Below, in pieces: positions 63,090 through 64,000 of a stretch of 64,000 nt of DNA. Where the stretch lies: the NCBI GenBank assembly GCA_963765285.1, contig CAVXVR010000006.1, forward strand, positions 620,001 to 684,000, given 5' to 3'. Positions within the stretch are counted from its first letter, which is position 1, and every line of letters starts with the position of its first letter. The position numbers and the translations under genes were made by a program. This DNA comes from CAVWZH01 sp963765285 (GTDB lineage Bacteria > Acidobacteriota > Terriglobia > Terriglobales > Acidobacteriaceae). The notes under the pieces are model-generated. The model ran no database searches and was not told the origin of the DNA. It worked only from the letters and a program-made list of their open reading frames with translations.

Positions 63090-63428
63090 CTACTTCTTGC
63101 AGAGGCCCTTGATATAGGCGACCACGTCCTTTATTTCCGCATCGCTCAGCTTCTTGTTGTAGGCAGGCATCTTGTTTTTGCCCTTGTCGACGATATCCGT
63201 CATTTCGGCGGCGGTCTCTTTCTTGACCTCGTCCGAGCAAAAATCTCGGGCTTTCATGGCTTTTCCCGCGGAGGTGCCAGCCCCGTCGGCGCCATGGCAA
63301 GCAGCACACTTTGCTTTGTAGGTTTTTTCGCCCGTGTCCTGCGCCTGCACAGGCACGGTCAACAGGCATGCCACCGCCAACGCCGCCAAGCTAAACAGAA
63401 CCAGAGAAGACCGTCTTGCAATTGTCAT
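63090..63428 (-). CDS. small periplasmic cytochrome c
   Basis: This 112-residue protein has a signal peptide (SLAALAVACLLTVPVQA) and one haem motif CAACHGADGAG. A Met-rich distal region (KNKMPAYNKKLSDAEI) and a C-terminal helix (VVAYIKGL) follow, as in class I cytochromes c. First gene of the Rieske/cytochrome b operon; probable soluble electron carrier for it. Confidence 0.88.
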   Translation of the reverse strand: MTIARRSSLVLFSLAALAVACLLTVPVQAQDTGEKTYKAKCAACHGADGAGTSAGKAMKARDFCSDEVKKETAAEMTDIVDKGKNKMPAYNKKLSDAEIKDVVAYIKGLCKK

Positions 63429-63676
63429 CGCTTCCTCCAGAGATTATTCAAACGTAGTTGAATCGCCTGCGTATGGTACGAAGCATAGAACAATCCTACC
63501 TGACCGTGGTCCCACTTAATGGCCGTGATCACGAAGCAAATAGCTTTCCCGGAACTGGCTTGTTGCTGATGACCAAGAAGGAACCTTACACTTCCCGCAA
63601 CTGATTTTCGCTTGTGATGCGTGAGCCGCTGCGCCACAGTGTACACCTATGATCTCGACATGGCCTCTCCGAGGGG

Positions 63677-63692
63677 TGTGATCTCGGTCACA
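63677..63692. promoter_or_regulatory. CRP/FNR-type binding palindrome
   Basis: TGTGA-TCTCGG-TCACA matches the CRP-family consensus TGTGA-N6-TCACA exactly. It lies 249 bases upstream of the cytochrome operon and 161 bases before the rightward gene start. Confidence 0.6.
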
Positions 63693-63694
63693 GT

Positions 63695-63709
63695 CGCTTG
63701 TGACAAGCG
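63695..63709. promoter_or_regulatory. second palindrome next to the CRP-type site
   Basis: CGCTTG-TGA-CAAGCG is a perfect 6-3-6 inverted repeat directly after the CRP-type site, possibly a second regulator site. Confidence 0.4.
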
Positions 63710-63852
63710 GCATAGGCAAGGGGTTAGCACTGCCTTCTAATCACGCAAGATTATGCAGGGCTGGCCCGATATGGGACGTTCCGAACTGAAGATGAACTAT
63801 GACCTTAAGAACATCGGGCCGGAGCGTTAACTGATTTTCACAGAGCGCACCG

Positions 63853-64000
63853 GTGAAAGAATGGCAGCAGCCCAACGCAGTTGTGGATGTCTCTCAGCAT
63901 CCCGATGAAAAACGGGCCGGCGAGCCCGTCTCGCCACCCAGCAACTACGAGGAGTCTACGATGGACGACGGAAGAACTGGCAAAGCATCAGCGTTGCAGT
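63853..64000 (+). CDS. start of a rightward gene, cut by the window end
   Basis: From GTG 63853 the frame stays open to the window end (49 codons: KEWQQPNAVVDVSQHPDEKR and onward). An alternative start is ATG 63961, preceded by GAGGAG. Too little is visible to name the product. Confidence 0.35.
   Translation, partial: MKEWQQPNAVVDVSQHPDEKRAGEPVSPPSNYEESTMDDGRTGKASALQ

Larger units (their letters stand above)
63429..63852. other. divergent regulatory region upstream of the cytochrome operon
   Basis: 424 bases without a clear gene. It holds two palindromes at 63677 and 63695. No tRNA, repeat of the dispersed family or terminator was seen. Confidence 0.6.

Overview
The window looks like a high-GC chromosomal segment of a soil-type Acidobacteriota (Terriglobia-like). 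This is inferred from the gene repertoire (Rieske/cytochrome b complex with many multihaem cytochromes, GH9 cellulase, PQQ dehydrogenase), from dispersed palindromic repeats of the GTCATCCCGAGCG type, and from a tRNA with an 8+4 bp acceptor/T branch, a type reported from acidobacteria. No rRNA or CRISPR array is present. At least 16 single-base frameshifts break otherwise well-conserved genes, including essential ones (rpoD, dnaG, hemB, lpdA). Most are therefore probably sequencing or assembly errors.

Region 1 (1-23469, all + strand) is a phage-like morphogenesis cluster. It carries three very large fibre/beta-helix proteins with Sec signal peptides, then the large terminase, a HipA-like kinase with a DUF3037 partner and a small membrane protein, then portal, prohead protease, a coiled-coil protein, major capsid protein, connectors, tail proteins, a hub-like protein and two small membrane-associated proteins. 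No integrase, repressor, lysin or tape-measure protein is visible. The spacers are built from short reiterated 'words' that recur before many of the genes.

Region 2 (23471-35893, - strand) holds 2-oxoacid (pyruvate-type) dehydrogenase genes E2, E1-beta, E1-alpha and E3, with lipB and hemB. Interspersed are a cytochrome c, a DUF2007 protein, a GH9 cellulase, and a GIY-YIG nuclease gene bracketed by two inverted copies of a palindromic repeat.

Region 3 (36180-46976) contains a membrane histidine kinase, mutS2, a divergent XRE regulator/HNH nuclease locus with operator-like palindromes, and the dnaG-rpoD pair. It ends with an unusual class II tRNA bearing anticodon GTC, an 8-bp acceptor stem and a 4-bp T stem. 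This allo-tRNA candidate is the most striking element of the window.

Region 4 (46977-53351) has a cupin, decayed higA and nuclease remnants, repeats, a gene-poor structured stretch, dnaB and a polytopic membrane protein.

Region 5 (53370-64000, - strand) is mainly respiratory: a PilZ-GAF protein, a PQQ dehydrogenase with its dihaem cytochrome c, a pseudokinase-TonB fusion, a NapC-like multihaem cytochrome, and a cytochrome c/Rieske/cytochrome b/nine-haem cytochrome operon preceded by a CRP/FNR-type palindrome.
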